A program made the position numbers and the translations under genes. Below, one piece after another: positions 48,173 through 59,895 of a stretch of 64,000 bases of DNA; position 1 is the first letter of the stretch; each line of letters begins with the position of its first letter. The notes beneath the pieces were generated by a model. That model was not told the origin of the DNA and did not search any database. It worked only from the letters and a program-made list of their open reading frames with translations. Source of the DNA: Imbricaverruca yamaguchii (taxonomy: Eukaryota > Arthropoda > Thecostraca > Neoverrucidae); NCBI GenBank assembly GCA_034440575.1, contig JAOTOL010001565.1, positions 1,275,501 to 1,339,500 of the forward strand. Direction: 5' to 3'.

Positions 48173-48850
48173 ATGTCTATATTCCTACAATGGAACTGTT
48201 GTAGTTTAATCCCAAAATGGGCAGACATGAAAGCATTCTTCAATTTACTCACTCCCATTCTAATCACACTAGGGGCAACCTTGTTCTTACCCACCGATAC
48301 GTATAATTTCAATATTTATAATTACTCGGTGTACGGCTACGAATAATTCCGGGGACTACACCGCAGTGGCGATGCAGCACTGTACAATGTACATCAACCA
48401 TGATTTTACACTAAAAAGCATCACACACAAGTTGCACTCAGTTCACCTTTACAGGCGTAGCCTGCACTTTGCGACTGCATGGAAAAAATATAGATGTTTG
48501 TTCATCTATATTCCACCACGAACAGATAATACAAATATTTTGACACATTAGAAAACCTTAAAGCACAATTCAAAAACCATATTATTTTACTTGGCGATTT
48601 TAACGCCCATAGTCCAGCGTGGGATAGAACGCGTACACTTCCAGACACTTTCGGACGCGTTGTTGAACACATCCTAGATAAACACAATTTAGTATTACTC
48701 AGCACCGGAGAGCCAATATTTTTCCATCTCGGCCACAATACACAAGCAGCCATTGATTTTAACAATTTGCTCTCAGGCCCTGGCCAACTATTTCTATTGG
48801 ACCATAGACACCGACATTCATGACAGATATCACTATCCCATCAAATTAAT
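48173..48850 (+). pseudogene. Endonuclease domain of the I-group element, broken
   Basis: Starts MSIFLQWNCCSLIPKWADMK, the usual first strand of an AP-type endonuclease. It is frameshifted at about 48,345, then has LLGDFNAHSPAWDR (about 48,590) and STGEPIFFHLGHNTQAAID (about 48,705-48,757). The final catalytic SDH motif is changed (HDRYHYP in place of SDHYP, about 48,825), so nicking activity is lost. Confidence 0.82.
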
Positions 48851-49534
48851 ACCCACTTGTTCAGCTGCGAACGATGCTACACCAAATTTTATCCCGCGCT
48901 GGAAAATTTCGAAGGTCGATTGGACAGGAATTCAGGAACTTTCACATATTCAATACAACCCCAACATGTCTCCGTCGAAAACATCAACCAAATTACGAGT
49001 ACACTTGTCCAAGCGGCATCTAGTACAATTCCACTCACAAAACCTTTTACAAAACAAAATCAAGTACCCTGGTGGTGTCCCGAAGTAGCACAGGCCATTG
49101 CAGTTAGAACAGAACATTTTGAAAATATCTCAGACATCCCGATTCACACAATTTATTCCATCGTAACCTTGAATGAGCCGAACCCGCCGTATCATTCGCG
49201 CTGCCAGTCGCCGATCATAGACTTCGTATTTACAACAACTCACCTTTCAAACACCTTTAAGCCAAATCCAGAAATTAATCCGCAGGTTATATGGACGCAT
49301 CCCATTTAAATCACTCCCTGCCCTCAAAATCCATAATATCACAATTACAGATCCACAAACAATAGTAAATACAATAGCGGACACCATGGCCCACAATAGC
49401 TCTGATAGCAACTACAGACCGGATTAAAAATAACAACATGCACAAAACACTTTTAACACAGATTTGGCGCAATTCGATTCTGACAACGCTGAAACATAGT
49501 ACCCCTTTTCAAATTTAAATTTCATAACTGGATG

Positions 49535-49582
49535 CAGAAGTATTGCCGGCGGAGGAAATTGCCTCCGCCGGCAACACTTCTG
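49535..49582. repeat. 21-bp hairpin inside the RT region
   Basis: Arms 49,535-49,555 and 49,562-49,582 are reverse complements with one mismatch around a 6-base loop (CAGAAGT.TTGCCGGCGGAGG and inverse). It is GC-rich in an AT-rich element and probably arose as a local inverted copy. Confidence 0.88.
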
Positions 49583-49649
49583 TAGGTTCGGACAATTTGC
49601 ATGATTCTTTTTCAGAGATCTATCTGACGACACGAAACATTGCATCTTG

Positions 49650-50960
49650 CGAACATTTACTTCACTATGGTCAGGTCATATTTTCCCCGAATTCTGGAAG
49701 GAAACCTTCCTCATTCCTATACCAAAACCGGGCAAAAATCACAGCAAACCCAAACATTTTCGACCAATCGCTCTCCCCAGTTGTCTAGGACATCTTTTCG
49801 AACGTATGATTAGCAAAAGACTGACCTGGTGCCTAGAAACAACTTCTCTTTCATCTCCAATTCAATGCGGGTTTCGCTAAGGACACAGCACAATAGATCA
49901 TCTCATTCGATTAGAAACCGACATCCGACTTGGTTATAAAAGACATCAACATACCGTCGCAGTATTTTTGGACATTAGCAAAGCATATGATATGGTATGG
50001 AAACCCGTATTAATTTCCAAACTTTATTTTTGATCGTAGGCTTTCCATGCATCAACACATGAAATACGTTCAAACCAAATGTTTTCACAGACTCAATTCA
50101 TTTCGCTGCATTACGTCTTCATCATTCTGACCGGATCGTCACACGCTTTTACAGCTGTAAAAATCCTTGGTTCTTCCCATCATAGAATATGGTTCCGTAG
50201 TTTACGCAGGTGGCAGTACGCTTTGCAAATTTTGGACACCTTACAAAATGAATTTATTCGCATAACACTCGGTGCAATGACCACGTCCCCATCACTGCTT
50301 TACGAACCGAATTAGAAATTCCACCATTACCTCTCCGAAGAATGGAACTAACACTTAGGTATGCCGCAAAAATTCAATTTAGAGAACACCGCACACATGC
50401 ATCTTTACACATTCTCACAAATCTACATCATGAATATTTAGGCCTTGCCGAAAAGCGAACCGGCCTTACCGGCCTTCACGCATCAACACATATTATACAC
50501 AACTCCAATCCAATATTCCAGATATTACTGCTCTTTCTCCACCAACTACACCACCGTGGCAGATGATCGAACGACATATATTTGATCTCATCAACACTCC
50601 AAAATCACAGCTTTGTCCAAAATACGTCAAATAAAAATTCCACTACTTTCCTTCTCGTTATCGCCACGTTCCATTTGTTTTCACCGATGGATCTAAAGAC
50701 GCAGATTACACAGGAAATGCCATTGTTTCAGGGACGCACACAAAACAGCATCGCTTGCCAAATGGGATCTCCATTTTCATCGCCGAATTGCACACCATCC
50801 TCATTGCCCTTCGCTATGTCCTCAACAGTTCAATATGTTACCCCATAAGCAGTGCCATCATTTGTTCCGACTCAAAGTCTGTTCTTCGATCACTTTCTTC
50901 ACTTTCCTTTTCACACCATTGCCACTACTGCAACTACTGCCGTGCATACAACATCCCATT
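49650..50960 (+). pseudogene. Reverse transcriptase and RNase H region of the I-group element, broken
   Basis: RT fingers and palm are FWKETFLIPIPKPG and HFRPIALPSCLGHLFERM (about 49,690-49,815), then motif A VFLDISKAYDMVW (about 49,960-50,000). The frame is lost soon after, and the YADD motif C region is missing, skipping to ILPIIEYGSVVYAG-like sequence at about 50,165. The RNase H domain is VFTDGSKDADYTGNAIV (about 50,677), FIAELHTILIALRYVL (about 50,775) and ICSDSKSVLRSL (about 50,860). These keep the Asp, Glu and Asp expected of RNase H1-type enzymes, though in broken context. Confidence 0.8.
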
Positions 50961-51084
50961 TTCTTTGCCCACTCTATTAGGAGATAAACACCCCTTTGTC
51001 ATCAATATACTTTTCAATTTTCTCAAGAAAGCCAACTTAAAAAAAACTTTATAAATTTAATCCGAGTTCTTATTGGGGTGCCTT

Positions 51085-51192
51085 TATGAATCAGGATCCT
51101 ATTGCTAAGCAGAGCTTGTTGCGTGAACCCTTGCCAGGACAGGGGAGACCAGAGCAGGCCAGAGCTCTAACCAACTGAGCTACCCGGACGGC
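51085..51192 (-). mobile_element. tRNA-derived SINE head on the minus strand
   Basis: Minus strand from 51,192: GCCGTCCGGGTAGCTCAGTTGG, an A box (51,182-51,171). About 40 nt later comes a B-box-like GGGTTCACGC (51,130-51,121), then a body AAGCTCTGCTTAGCAATAGG. The middle does not fold as a tRNA anticodon arm (GGCCTGCTCTGGTCTCCCC), so this is a SINE or tRNA pseudogene, not a tRNA gene. It directly abuts the 3' end of the I-group element. Confidence 0.65.
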
Positions 51193-51195
51193 AAA

Positions 51196-52139
51196 TACTT
51201 GCTTACTTCAGGACTTGTAAATCGACTTTCATAACATAATTGCTTTGTTCTTTTTTTTCTATTCACGGCACGAAATGGCCTGAGCAGGCCGAAGTGCCTA
51301 ACACAATAAAACTCAATTCTCCACCAACACGTGCTCAAACACGCCCTGCGTGCCAGCCCATACACTCGTAGGAATATGGTAAGTAGCTATCCACGAATAG
51401 CATGGGACATGCATGAGCCGATTCGTTTTTCCATTCAAAATAAATGCTATCTGGCGGTGCCACCGGATGTAGATCAGCCGACTTGCCTTAAAATTAGCAT
51501 AGCGTATGATTACTCAGAGGAGCCACCGGATGCAGATGAGCCGATTTTCCTCATAATTCACAACGCAAAACGGGTACACAGAGGTACAACGGACGTAGAT
51601 GAGCCGGATTGCAAAGCACCGTGTGCACCTCATACACAACGCTGCATGGAAGTATACTGCTTCTAACCACTACTAACAAGTAACACGCTGTAGCCGGTGT
51701 GATAGGCGGTGTGGACAATTACCTCCTTGTCCGCACGGTGAAGAGCTTTGGTGCTCTTCGACAAGAGTAAGCTATGTAATGCCGGTATCCTGGCCAAACC
51801 AACTGTATGGTCCCCATCCCAACTGCAAACTCTCTTGGGGACGAGTACAGCAAACAAAACACCCGGAAGATGTCCTCCGCTGAGCGCCAGCCTCAGTACC
51901 TTAAGGTCACATACACTGCACATACGTCACATACGCAATACTCTAACGGAAATGTACTTAAACTTGCTTGCAAAATCCACTCGGTATAAATGCGGCGAAA
52001 ATGACGGCGATATAAATGCGGCGAAAAGAAACAAACAAAAAACGAGAAGAGAAATAAATCCTGAGTTCTGCGGCCCGACGTCTGGGGGCATATCTCGCAC
52101 CCTCGGCACACTGCCGGTACGATGTCGTAACAGCAGTCT
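51196..52139. other. No supported gene; two weak frames
   Basis: Plus frame 51,331-51,666 repeats a short acidic phrase (PPDVDQP, PPDADEP, TTDVDEP) about every 60-70 bp, probably a degenerate tandem repeat. The start of plus frame 51,748 (MVLFDKSKLCNAGILAKPT) is not recognised and runs into a 21-bp satellite. Confidence 0.35.
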
Positions 52140-52425
52140 GGCTCACCGACACGTGGCGCTCTGGGACCGACACGTGGGGCTCTGGGACCAACACGTGGCG
52201 CTCTGGGACCGACACGTGGGGCTCTGGGACCAACACGTGGGGCTCTGGGACCGACACGTGGGGCTCTGGTACCAACACGTGGCGCTCTGGGACCAACACG
52301 TGGGGCTCTGGGACCAACACGTGGGGCTCTGGGACCAACACGTGGGGCTCTGGGACCAACACGTGGGGCTCTGGGACCAACACGTGGGGCTCTGGGACCA
52401 ACACGTGGTGCTCTGGGGCTATGTG
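52140..52425. repeat. 21-bp minisatellite, about 14 copies
   Basis: The unit is CACGTGGGGCTCTGGGACCAA. As a multiple of three it gives an open frame (HVGLWDQ repeats on plus; EPHVLVP on minus), neither supported as a gene. Confidence 0.96.
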
Positions 52426-54359
52426 GGGCTACTTATGTTCGATGCCACTTGCAGGCGTTGGAGTATGGCTGGAAGAATGAGTACCCTCTGAAGCTTCAGG
52501 ACCCCTGGGAGTTGCAGCCTATCCCCAACCTCCTTAACTTGGTCCCTGGAAAGAAGACTGGAATCCGACGGACTGCTTTTATTTTCTGCAAAAGGCACGA
52601 TATTTGTGCCTCTGTGCTATTGTGCCGTGTACCAGTGTGCCTCCAATCACCAGAAACCCCCTCGCTAGCCGTAGCTCCCTTCTTACGTACACCTCCACCC
52701 ACTGACATTACTCTCCTGCTCCCCCAAAGCCTCAAGCTTACTTTGCAGCTCCAGGCACGGGTTCTTTTTCTTCAAAGCTAACCTAATACCCCTATGCTCT
52801 GTGATCTTCTAACCTCCCCTACATTCCTGAGCAACACTATTGCATGTTCCGCTAGCACTCATGAAATCCTGCTTCTGATCTTCTGCACTCAATCTACCTA
52901 CGAGTCCCACTATTAATCAATGAAGGTATTCCACCTCCCTTCTCCACACCTCCACCTGCTTACACAAGTCAACAATGTCCCTCCTTGCGACATTCACGAT
53001 GCTGGCAACTAAAACCCTCCATTTTACCTTTTTTGCTTTCCTATTGTTCTTAGCTTTTGCATTTCTTTCCTCTTCTACGTAGACCTATTTGGGACTGCAA
53101 TGAGATACTCGAAGCATCTGGCAATGTGGCACCCATCAATTACTGATTAAACTATTTACGTCCCAAGTCGAAAAACATTGAAGTGGAATACCTTTATTCT
53201 CAAGATGGTGCTAGTATAGTAACTCGTGCTCTGACAACACATGAGTCACGCGCCGAACATTACTATGCGCCTGCGCCGAGACGCCCGGCAACTGGCCGCT
53301 AGTATCGCCTGTGACCTCGTTGCGCATGCGTGCCGGCCGCTGCGGCCGAACTGCACTCGCTCTCTCGCCTTGACGCTGTAGTTTTCGTTGTCGCCGCCGG
53401 ATATACGTGCCAACAAGCAAACAACAAGACCTCGCCACCGGACACGTCAGTAGCCACTCAAGCCGCTACACTAGCATTCAGAAAAGGATGGGATAAAATA
53501 AATTTAATCCTGGTGAAGCCTAGATACATTCAACAATGTGCACAAATGCAGTAAATACGGAGTTCCCACCAATACATTGAATGCCACTCATACAGTTCTT
53601 CCAAGAAGTAAAAGGGAATAAAGCAAGCATGATCCGACACTGAAGAATGAAACCAATATTAGAAAACAAGTTCATCAAAATACAAGCAGCCGTATGGATG
53701 AGTAGACTTATTTGTGTGAAGTCTCCATAACCATACAAATAAAGGGATCTCTGATCCATTCCCTGGCTGCCCACCAGTGCGGTCATGTCAACCGAACGAC
53801 ATTCTCCCTCCTCGTTGGCCACTTTCTATGATACTGAAGGCTGTTGTCACGTGCATTATCAGCTCTGTTGTTGACGCACGACTGGAATAATTTGTAGTTT
53901 CCCATAGTCGGGCGTTGCAACTTTGAATTTGACTTAAACGCTGCGTCCATGCGTCAGTTTATCTCATTATGGGAGTGGGCATAGCTTTCGACAAGACGTA
54001 GGGCCCAATTTACTTCATTTTGTTTCCGTTAATAGCTCGTTACCTGTAGCTCAAACTAAATTATCGTCCTACTCCAAAACAATCAGACAATTTTCATGCT
54101 CTCTGTCCTGCCGTCCCTCTCCCTTGTCCCCCACCAGCGTCTTTCCCTCCAGGTATTCGTCGGTATTCGTATTCGTATTCGTATCAGGTATTCGTTCCTT
54201 TCAAATCGTCCACCAGCCCACCTATACGTTGTCCACTCACTCGCCCGCCAAACGATCCGACCACTGCACTGATCCGCCGCTGTTCTGATCACTGGTCCAC
54301 CGCCGTTCTGATCACTGGTCCGCCGCTGTTGCCACAATTGCTTCGCCCCTGGTTCTACC
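52426..54359. other. No supported gene; CpG-rich spot with NRF1-like site
   Basis: 53,270-53,400 is CpG-rich with TTGCGCATGCGTGC (about 53,319-53,332), the palindromic word bound by NRF1-type factors, so it may be a promoter of an unseen gene. The frame 52,449-52,781 is unrecognised. 54,150-54,190 holds a short GTATTC repeat. Confidence 0.35.
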
Positions 54360-54965
54360 ACTGATCTGACCACTTGTCCGCCGCTGGCCGGCCTACCGGT
54401 CTGCCTCTGGTCCGCCAACTGGTCCGCCGCTAACCCGTCGCTGGTGCGCCTGCTGGCCTGCCTCTGGTCCGCCAACTGGTTGGCCACCGGTGCGCCAACT
54501 GGTCCGCCGCTGGTCCGCCGCCGGTCCGCCGCTGATCCGCCCATTGGTCCGCCGCTGATCCTCCTCTTGTCTGTCCACTGGTCCGCTGCTGATCCTCCTC
54601 TTGTCTGTCCACTGGTCCGCCGCTGATCCTCCTCTTGTCTGTCCACTGGTCCGCCGCTGATCCTCCTCTTGTCTGTCCACTGGTCCGCCGCTGATCCTCC
54701 TCTTGTCTGTCCACTGGTCCGCCGCTGATCCTCCTCTTGTCTATCCACTGGTCCGCCGCTGATCATCCTCTTGTCTGTCCACTGGTCCGCCGCTGATCCG
54801 CCTACTGGTCCGCCGCTGATCCTCCTCTTGTCTATATACTGGTCCACCGCTGGTCCGCCGCTGATCCGCCTACTGGTCCGCCGCCGATCCTCCTCTTGTC
54901 TATATACTGGTCCGCCGCTGATCCGCCGCTGGTCCGTCGTTGGTCCGCCCACTGATCCGCTGTTG
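54360..54965. repeat. 34-bp minisatellite (GGTCCGCCGCTGATCCTCCT..CACT)
   Basis: Tandem GGTCCGCCGCTGATCC then TCCTCTTGTCTGTCCACT units, most regular at 54,540-54,790 and degenerate on both sides. The 325-codon minus frame 55,060-54,083 (RTSGQTRGGSAADQWTDKRR) is generated by the array. Confidence 0.96.
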
Positions 54966-55194
54966 GTCGGGCTGCCCCGGGCCCACCCAGCTGGCCACAT
55001 CCGCACAGTGGCACAGTTGTGACGTATTTCCCCACGGACCACATATTTACCGGTTTTCAATCCGCAAAACTATTAACAGATTAAATAATTTGTGTCATCA
55101 CCCGAAGGTGCCGTAAGCTAGCACATGGTCCTACTTGTTCGTTTGGCATCTACTTTGTATACACTCTGGTTGGATTGTTCGGCCATTCACCCAG

Positions 55195-56295
55195 CCCGTA
55201 CGTCCTTGCGTCCGTACATCCTTCCGTCCGTCCGTTGGTCGGTCCGTTCGTCCGTCCGTCCGTCCATCCGTCCGTCCGCCTGCTCAGTCGTCGCGTAGTG
55301 TGAAGTGTCCGTCCATCCATCCATTCATCCGTCCGTCTGTCTATCCATCCGTCCGACCGTCCGTCCGTCCGTCCGTCCATCCATCCGTCCGTCCGTCCGT
55401 CCATCCATTCATCCGTCCGTCCGTCCGTCCGTCCGTCCGTCCGTCTGTCTGTCCATCCATCCATCCATTCATCCGTCCGTCTGTCTATCCATCCGTTCGT
55501 CCGTCCGTCCGTCCGTTCGTCCGTCAGTCTGTCCGTCCTTCCGTCCGTCGGTCCGTTCGTCCGTCCGTCCGTCCATCCGTCCGTCCGTCCGTCCGTCCGT
55601 TCGTCCGTCCGTCCGTCCGTCTCGTCCGTCCGTCCGTCCGTCCGCCCGTCCGTCCGTCCGTCCGTCCGTCCGTCCGTCCGTCCGTCCGTCGTCCGTCCGT
55701 CCGTCCGTCCGTCCGTCCGTCCGTCCGTCCGTCTCGTCCGTCCGTCCGTCCGTCCGTCCGTCCGTCCGTCCGTCCGTCTCGTCCGTCCGTCCGTCCGTCC
55801 GTCTCGTCCGTCCGTCCGTCCGTCCGTCGTCCGTCTCGTCCGTCCGTCCGTCCGTCTGTCTGTCCGTCCGTCCGTCGTCCGTCCGTCCGTCTGTCGTCGT
55901 CGTCCGTCCGTCTGTCGTCTGTCTGTCCGTCTGTTCGTTCGTCTGTCCGTCTGTCTCGTCCGTCCGTCTCGTCTGTCGTCCGTCTTCGTCTGTCCGTCTG
56001 TCCGTTCGTCGTCTGTCCGTCTGTCTGTCCGTTCGTCTGTCCGTCCGTCCGTCTCGTCTGTCTGTCTGTCGTCCGTCCGTCCGTCGTCCGTCCGTCGTCC
56101 GTCCGTCCGTCGTCGTTCGTCTCGTCTCGTCCGTCCGTCCGTCCGTTCGTCGTCGTCTCGTCCGTCCGTCTTCGTCCGTCCGTCTGTCCGTCCTGTCCGT
56201 CGTTCGTCCGTCCGTCTCGTCCGTCCGTCCGTCCGTCCGTCCGTCCGTCCGTCCGTCCGTCCGTCCGTCCGTCCGTCCGTCCGTCCGTCCGCTTG
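55195..56295. repeat. (TCCG)n tetranucleotide satellite, about 1.1 kb, bounded by direct repeats
   Basis: Mostly TCCG units with CATC, TCTG and TCG variants. Near-identical 31-bp strings (TGCTCAGTCGTCGCGTAGTG.. and TGTTCAGTCGTCGCGTAGTG..) lie at about 55,279 and 56,294, 1.0 kb apart. The second is only about 50 bp upstream of the gene B promoter. The frames over 370 codons on both strands are artefacts. Confidence 0.97.
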
Positions 56296-56345
56296 TTCAG
56301 TCGTCGCGTAGTGTGGAGCGTCCGCCACTACTCCGGCTCACCGCA

Positions 56346-56413
56346 TACATAAGCCGGCCGGATGCAGCTCGCGCCTCAGTGCTGGTCTGGTGCGACACAG
56401 CGAAAGTGGCCAG
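56346..56413 (+). promoter_or_regulatory. Core promoter and 36-nt non-coding leader exon of gene B
   Basis: TATA-like TACATAAG (56,346-56,353), initiator TCAGT (56,376-56,380, A at 56,378, 32 nt from the box), and leader exon 56,378-56,413 ending CCAG, followed by the donor GTGAGT at 56,414. The TATA-to-minus-11 segment matches the gene A promoter at 21 of 22 positions. The exons are both 36 nt and about half identical. No ATG in the exon. Joined to the gene B acceptor it would give a 48-nt 5' UTR. Confidence 0.6.
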
Positions 56414-57299
56414 GTGAGTGGCGCTCCGCTGCCGGCGTAGCTATCGTCAAGGTCTCGCTGCATGGCGACTGCGGCCATGAAGCAACATTGTCGAGGCAGA
56501 CTGAGGGACAGAGGCACTGAAATTCCTTGAACAAACCTTGCCGAGCAATTTCACTGACCGAAGGGAAATAACTCGGGGGTGGAGGGAGGGCCCTGGAAAA
56601 CCAAGTTTAATCGTAATATACATGTTGTGCTTTATCTTAAATCATATGTTTTACAAGTGGCAGGAATAGCAAAGGATGAGGAAAGGGGCGTCGTGGTCCT
56701 TTGGTATCTTTCAGATGGAAAACAAGCCCCTACACGTTTATGACATCTTCTATTTTAGCTTCTTTTAAGAACAGAATCAGTCGTGAAATGCGTATTACAT
56801 ATCTGGAAATCGCCAGTATGACAGAATACACCATTTCATAAGGGTATTTGCCACTTTTGTCTACAATTAACACAGGTGTGTTTCACCTATCGTACTAGCT
56901 ACCCTGCCCAGTGTCAAGGTCTTCCATAACTTGCCAAATCACGACAGAACCACCATTGTGCATGTAGTCGCACAGTTATAATATATTTGCTGTTAATGCT
57001 GCTCTGTCATGAACGTGGGCTTTACGAAAGGAGTACGAGTACGTAGAACGGAGTAGTTAGCACTTTCCATGAACATAGTCACTAACCCTACGGGCCTGAC
57101 TTACATGGAAACAGAGATAGTGAAATGGTAACTTGTGCCTTCTATTTCCGGAACATCTTTTTTCGGATGTTCTTACGTGTTGGACGGTATGACTATTCCG
57201 TATCAAAATTGTTCTCTTAGATTTACTCCCTACGCTGCTGTCACAATAGGTTCATTGTCGATGTCGGTTCATGGCGTCATTTGCTATCAAGGTTCAGGT

Positions 57300-57490
57300 T
57301 TCTGAAAATTATTGTCAAGTCATAATAAATGAAGGTGACAGATGGACCCAAATGGATTTGGGTTATACCACATAGGGTCCCTTGTTAAAAGTTGAAAGTA
57401 TTGGTATGGCACAACTAACACCGGGAGAGGAAGGGGCTGAGGGAAATACCCTCCCGAAAGTATGCAAAGCTACACCCCGATCCAGGTCAT
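57300..57490. repeat. Diverged copy of the dispersed repeat seen at 17.34 kb
   Basis: Shares TTTCTGAAAATTATT, ACCACATAGGGTCCC..GTTAAAAG.TTGAA and CCCTC.CGAAAGTAT with 17,320-17,490 in the same order. Confidence 0.45.
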
Positions 57491-57879
57491 ACTATTGCAG
57501 CTGATTGAGACAACATATGTAATTACAATGATAAGATGACCTTGAAATCTCTATGGCGATCCCACCGCCAGGTTGGTCACGGCTATTGCGCTGTAATGGT
57601 ACCACTGGCAAGGTAGACACTGTGGAATATAAACAGAGCATATATGGGGAGCTGGGGTGCAAGCATACATACCCCCAAATATCCAAGAGGATGACAGTAG
57701 TGATTCAATACGGAGATATAATTTAGTAATGATACCCACTTAGCAATTTGCATGCTGTTGCTACACCCATGCTGACAAAGTAGACACATTGTTACGACTA
57801 ACTCACTGCCACGGTTCTACTGTCAAGGTAGACTCACTATGACGGTTAGCTGACTACCAAGGTCCTGATATCAGGGTAT

Positions 57880-59895
57880 CAAGGTTAGCTGACTATTGAG
57901 GCTGCACTGTCTGGGTGGATTCACTGTCACGGATAGTTCACTGCCAAGACCCTGCTGTCAAGGTGGACTCACGGCCGCGGCTGGTTCACTGCCAAGGTCC
58001 TACTGTCAAGATGGACTCACGGTCGCGGCTGGTTCACTGCCAAGGTCCTACTGTCAAGGTGGACTCACGGCCGCGGCTGGTTCACTGCCAAGGTCCTACT
58101 GTCAAGATGGACTCACTGGCATGGCAAGATCACTGCCAAGGCCCTAATGTCGGGGTGGACTCACCGTCAAGGTGGACTCACTGTCATAGCCAGCTCACTG
58201 ACAGGGCCCTAGTGCCGAGATGGACTCACTGTCAAGGCGGACTCACTGCCATAGCCAGCTCACTGACAAGGCCTTAGTGCCGAGATGGACTCCCTGTCAA
58301 GGTGGACTCACTGCCATAGCCAGCTCGCTGACAAGGCCCTAGTGTCGAGGTGGACTCACGGTCGCGACTAGTTCATTGCCAAGGTCCTGCTGTCAAGGTG
58401 GCCCCATTATCACGGCTAGCTCACTGCCAAGATGCAAAGATTGGCTTATTGTCAAGATCGTATTATCAAGGTGGATCACTGTCACGGTTGGCTCATTGCC
58501 AAGACACTATTACAAGGGTGTCAAGGTTAACTCATAACCAAGATCCTACTATCAAAGCGGACTCCCTGTCACGGTTCGCTCACTGTCAAGACCATCATGT
58601 TGAAGTGATCCGCTGTCATGACTATCTCATTCCCAAGGTCGTACTGTCATGGTGTCAAGTTTACCTCACTGCTCTCACTCTCACTCTCACTCCCACTCTA
58701 ACTCTCAAGTCAGGATCCCACTGCTGAGGTGGACTCACGGTACCGGCCAGCCCACTTCCCAAATCATAGCACGAGGGTTGAATCTGTCACGGTTAGTTTA
58801 CTGCCACGACTAGCTCACTGTCAAGGTTACACTATCAGTGTATCAAGGTTAGCTCACTGCCAAGAACATATTAGTAAGATGGATTCGCTGTAACGGTTAT
58901 CTCGCTGCCAAAGTGCTACCAGCGAGATGGGCTGTGTGTAACCGTCAGCTCATTGCCAAAGTATTATTACCAGGATGGACTGAGGGTAACGGTCACCTTA
59001 CTTTCAGGGTAATACTACCAGGATGGACTAAGTGTCACGGTTGCCTTACTGCCAAGGTCTTACTACCAGGGTGGACTGTGTGTCACGGTTACCTTACTCC
59101 CAAGACCCTACTACCACGGTGGACTATGTGTCATGGTTGCCTTATTGTCAAGGTTCTACTACCAGGATGGACTGTGTGTCACGCTTGCCTTAGTGCCAAG
59201 GTCCTACTACCAGGGTGGGCTGCGTGTCACGGTTACCTTACTGCCAAGGTCCTACTACCAGGGTGGACTGCGTGTCACGGTTACCTTACTGCCAAGGTCC
59301 TACTACCAAGGTGGGCTGTGTGTCACGGTTACCTTACTGCCAAGGTCCTACTACCAGGGTGGACTGTGTGTCACGGTTGCCTTACTGCCAAGGTCCTACT
59401 ACCAGGGTGGACCGTGTGTCACGGTTGCCTTACTGCCAAGGTCCTACAACCAGGGTGGACTGCGTGTCACGACTACCTTACTGCCAAGGTCCTACTACCA
59501 AGGTGGGCTGTGTGTCACGGTTACCTTACTGCCAAGGTCCTACTACCAGGGTGGACTGTGTGTCACGGTTGCCTTACTGCCAAGGTCCTACAACCACGGT
59601 GGACTGCGTGTCACGACTACCTTACTGCCAAGGTCCTACTACCAAGGTGGGCTGTGTGTCACGGTTACCTTACTGCCAAGGTCCTACTACCAGGGTGGAC
59701 TGTGTGTCACGGTTGCCTTACTGCCAAGGTCCTACAACCACGGTGGACTGCGTGTCACGACTACCTTACTGCCAAGGTCCTACTACCAAGGTGGGCTGTG
59801 TGTCACGGTTACCTTACTGCCAAGGTCCTACTACCAGGGTGGACTGTGTGTCACGGTTGCCTTACTGCCAAGGTCCTACTACCAGGGTAGACTCA
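57880..59895. repeat. 48-bp minisatellite in gene B intron, two related blocks
   Basis: Block 1 (57,880-58,730) has units like GGTTCACTGCCAAGGTCC then TACTGTCAAGGTGGACTCAC. Block 2 (58,900-59,895) is very regular: GTGTGTCACGGTTACCTT then ACTGCCAAGGTCCTACTACC. The two share CTGCCAAGGTCCTACT. Three plus frames stay open for 270-325 codons because the period is a multiple of three and stop-free. A longer-range 144-bp pattern (ACAACCACGGTGGACTGCG) recurs in block 2. Confidence 0.96.

Larger units (their letters stand above)
45541..51060 (+). mobile_element. I-group non-LTR retrotransposon, near full-length but degenerate
   Basis: In order: ORF1 (from about 45,724) with a CCHC knuckle region, a GC-rich inter-ORF part with a duplicated CCACCACCGCCGTACGTACC, endonuclease, RT (incomplete), RNase H. 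ORF1 is split by TTAA element C (46,201-47,026). Stops and frameshifts are throughout and part of the RT is deleted. The RNase H domain separates it from the CR1-like copies elsewhere in the window. Confidence 0.85.

Noticed and set aside
51121..51192. Functional tRNA gene on the minus strand
   Set aside because: A- and B-box-like words exist but no anticodon arm or acceptor stem forms; better read as a SINE head.
51748..52491. 247-codon frame with HVGLWDQ repeats
   Set aside because: The second half is the 21-bp satellite and the first half has no recognised domain.
54083..55060. 325-codon minus frame with GGSAADQWTDK repeats
   Set aside because: Follows the 34-bp minisatellite and drifts through three phases of it.
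55135..56352. 405-codon plus frame and 392-codon minus frame of RPSV / TDGR repeats
   Set aside because: Generated by a (TCCG)n satellite on both strands; no protein-like composition.
58913..59890. 325-codon open frame (KVLLPGWTVCHGYLTA repeats)
   Set aside because: Two other plus phases are open too; it is a product of a stop-free 48-bp tandem repeat.
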